Source of the DNA: JBCCTX01 sp964468435
GTDB lineage: Bacteria; Bacteroidota; Bacteroidia; J057
Assembly: GCA_964468435.1 (NCBI GenBank)
Contig: CAYXVE010000104.1
Location: forward strand, 1 to 7,862
Reading direction: 5' to 3'
Length of the DNA: 7,862 nucleotides
Made by a program: the position numbers and the translations under genes. The notes under the pieces were generated by a model. The model did not search any database and was not told the origin of the DNA. It saw nothing but the letters and a program-made list of their open reading frames with translations. This document shows positions 6,336 to 7,862 of the stretch, in pieces; positions within the stretch are counted from its first letter, which is position 1; the number at the start of each line of letters is the position of its first letter.

Positions 6336-7784
6336 ATGCTACTACATGTACAGATTCGCTGCTACCTATTACTTATCGTAATTCTACTGAGTTGTTCTCA
6401 ATCCCCCCAAACAGCTGCAGGGACAGATCTATCCCTACGTCCCAATATCATTCTCTGCATGGCAGATGATCAGGGATGGGGTGATATGGCTTATAATGGT
6501 CATCCAGTATTACAGACGCCCAATTTTGATGCGATGTCGCGGGAAGGACTTCTATTTGATCATTTTTATGCAGGAGATCCAGTTTGTTCGCCTACACGCG
6601 GAAGCGTACTTACCGGGCGCAATCCCAATCGCTTTGGATGCTTTAGCTGGGGACGGACGTTACGTCCGCAAGAGCACACGATTGCTGAGATGCTTCAGGA
6701 AGCAGGCTATGTGACGGGCCACTTTGGCAAATGGCATTTGGGATCTGTCCGCCAGGGCAGTCCAGTGAATCCCGGAGCCAGCGGCTTCGACGAGTGGCTC
6801 TCAGCCCCTAATTTCTTTGATAACAATCCTATTCTGAGCCGCGAAGGTATCGCAGAACAAATGCAAGGAGAAAGTTCTATGGTTACGGTGGATGCTGCCC
6901 TGGACTTTATCCGCAAATACGAAGGTAGTGATAAACCTTATTTTGCTGTGATCTGGTTTGGTTCACCGCACTCACCGCATGAGGCTATCCAACAAGACCG
7001 GACGCTCTATGGAGATCAGCCCCAAAACCTGCAACATTTTTATGGTGAGATCACTGGGATGGACCGCGCCTTCGGCAAGCTGAGGTCAGAATTGGCAAAG
7101 ATGGACTCGCATAACAATACGTTACTATGGTATAGCAGCGACAATGGCGGACTACCCGAGGTGGGCGCTACAGGTGGACGTGGCCACAAAGCCCAAATTT
7201 ACGAAGGTGGTCTGAGAATCCCGGCCATTATCCAGTGGCCGGATCGCATTCCTGAACCCCGCTCAACCCAGGTTCCTGCTTTTACCTCCGATATATTTCC
7301 TACAGTCATGGATATTGTAGGAATAGATTCAGATCCAGATCATCCATTGGATGGAGAGAGTCTGTTGCCCTTGATTGATAATGAAATGAAGGATCGAAAC
7401 AAGGCTATGGGATTCTGGAACTATCCAGAAGGGGGCATTCGTACCCCGAGTGCAGAATGGATGGCCGAACTGATGGAGGCACAAAAGGTAGGCAATATGG
7501 TGGGAGATTCAACCAGGCTACGCCTGGATGATATCAAAATCGATCAGCAATACCCCCTTGACAGCCTTCCTGGCCATGCGGCTTGGCTGGATTGGCCCTG
7601 GAAGCTACATCGTATTTACTACAAACCAGATTCTATTGAATTTGAACTCTATCATCTGGAACAGGATTCATTGGAAAGTCGGAGCCTGGTGGCCGAGGAA
7701 ACTGAAAGAGTTTCGCAAATGAAAGTAGAACTGGAAGAATGGCAGCAATCAGTAATCAGAAGTTTGAATGGAGGGGATTATTAA
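6336..7784 (+). CDS. Lipoprotein type I (formylglycine-dependent) sulfatase
   Basis: This 482-residue arylsulfatase-fold enzyme would hydrolyse sulfate esters, most likely on sulfated carbohydrates, outside the cytoplasmic membrane. The N-terminus has a hydrophobic run (residues 10-18) and the lipobox LLSC with Cys20, so lipid anchoring is predicted. The sulfatase domain starts with RPNIILCMADDQGWGD (35-50), where Asp44 and Asp45 are the expected calcium ligands. The activation motif is CSPTR (84-88), with Cys84 to be converted to formylglycine. Further active-site blocks are GKWHLG (131-136), GSPHSPHE (209-216), SSDNGG (267-272) and GRGHKAQIYEGGLRIP (281-296), which includes Lys285. All catalytic residues are present and the length is normal. 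No sulfatase-maturating enzyme, SusC/SusD pair or glycoside hydrolase lies in the window, so the substrate is open. The ATG at 6336 is supported by the signal it exposes; no Shine-Dalgarno is present. G+C is similar to the acylase (a sampled line is about 53%). Confidence 0.96.
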   Translation: MLLHVQIRCYLLLIVILLSCSQSPQTAAGTDLSLRPNIILCMADDQGWGDMAYNGHPVLQTPNFDAMSREGLLFDHFYAGDPVCSPTRGSVLTGRNPNRFGCFSWGRTLRPQEHTIAEMLQEAGYVTGHFGKWHLGSVRQGSPVNPGASGFDEWLSAPNFFDNNPILSREGIAEQMQGESSMVTVDAALDFIRKYEGSDKPYFAVIWFGSPHSPHEAIQQDRTLYGDQPQNLQHFYGEITGMDRAFGKLRSELAKMDSHNNTLLWYSSDNGGLPEVGATGGRGHKAQIYEGGLRIPAIIQWPDRIPEPRSTQVPAFTSDIFPTVMDIVGIDSDPDHPLDGESLLPLIDNEMKDRNKAMGFWNYPEGGIRTPSAEWMAELMEAQKVGNMVGDSTRLRLDDIKIDQQYPLDSLPGHAAWLDWPWKLHRIYYKPDSIEFELYHLEQDSLESRSLVAEETERVSQMKVELEEWQQSVIRSLNGGDY

Positions 7785-7810
7785 GTCATTGAAATATGGG
7801 TATTATGGAA

Positions 7811-7837
7811 ACCGTGAAAATCTGTGTAATCCGTGGC
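7811..7837. repeat. Three tandem 9-base units, possible dispersed intergenic repeat
   Basis: Three consecutive 9-mers, accgtgaaa, atctgtgta and atccgtggc, share the core A(T/C)C(T)GTG at 9-base phase. They lie 27 bases after the sulfatase stop in otherwise featureless DNA. The wording resembles a class of dispersed intergenic repeats that I recall from environmental bacterial genomes; copy number cannot be tested within this window, which has only this copy. Confidence 0.5.
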
Positions 7838-7862
7838 ATATTTATTCAAGCATAGCGAGTGA

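Noticed and set aside
6239..6714. Two plus-strand frames (6239-6469 and 6466-6714) overlapping the sulfatase start
   Set aside because: They are out of frame with the sulfatase, whose lipobox and catalytic motifs define the real frame.

Overview
The window reads as chromosomal DNA of a member of the Bacteroidota, probably environmental or marine. The indications are start codons with no Shine-Dalgarno sequence (seen at every main gene), a match to the Bacteroidota sigma-A promoter pattern (TTTG, 20 bases, TATTTTTT) upstream of the acylase gene, a lipoprotein sulfatase of a kind common in polysaccharide-degrading Bacteroidota, and a secreted penicillin-acylase-type hydrolase. The assignment is an inference from style; the sequence holds no phylogenetic marker.

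Region 1 (25-3531, plus strand) is a tight, AT-rich four-gene operon. It encodes a NodU/CmcH-type O-carbamoyltransferase, a membrane-anchored SGNH-hydrolase-like protein, a 49-residue single-span membrane protein of the DUF5989 type, and a small SxtJ-like membrane protein. Gaps between the genes are 11, 1 and 3 bases. The carbamoyltransferase, SxtJ and DUF5989 set parallels sxtI, sxtJ and sxtK of the cyanobacterial saxitoxin cluster. No saxitoxin core gene is visible here, so the module more likely decorates a surface polysaccharide, glycolipid or secondary metabolite with carbamoyl groups. The operon may continue upstream of the window edge.

Region 2 (3690-5798, minus strand) is a complete Ntn-hydrolase of the penicillin acylase family with a signal peptide and an autoprocessing Gly-Ser site. 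It converges on the operon across a 158-base gap with no clear terminator.

Region 3 (5799-6335) is a mostly unexplained stretch. It holds the acylase promoter candidate, an unrecognised 87-codon ORF with signs of being a gene remnant, and some weak inverted repeats before the sulfatase.

Region 4 (6336-7784, plus strand) is a complete type I (formylglycine) sulfatase with a lipoprotein signal. It is followed by a short intergenic piece carrying three tandem 9-base units that resemble a dispersed repeat.

Hand counts of sampled lines give about 32-33% G+C in the operon against about 52-53% in the acylase and sulfatase. The carbamoylation module may therefore be a horizontally moved or envelope-variable locus set beside a more typical chromosomal segment.
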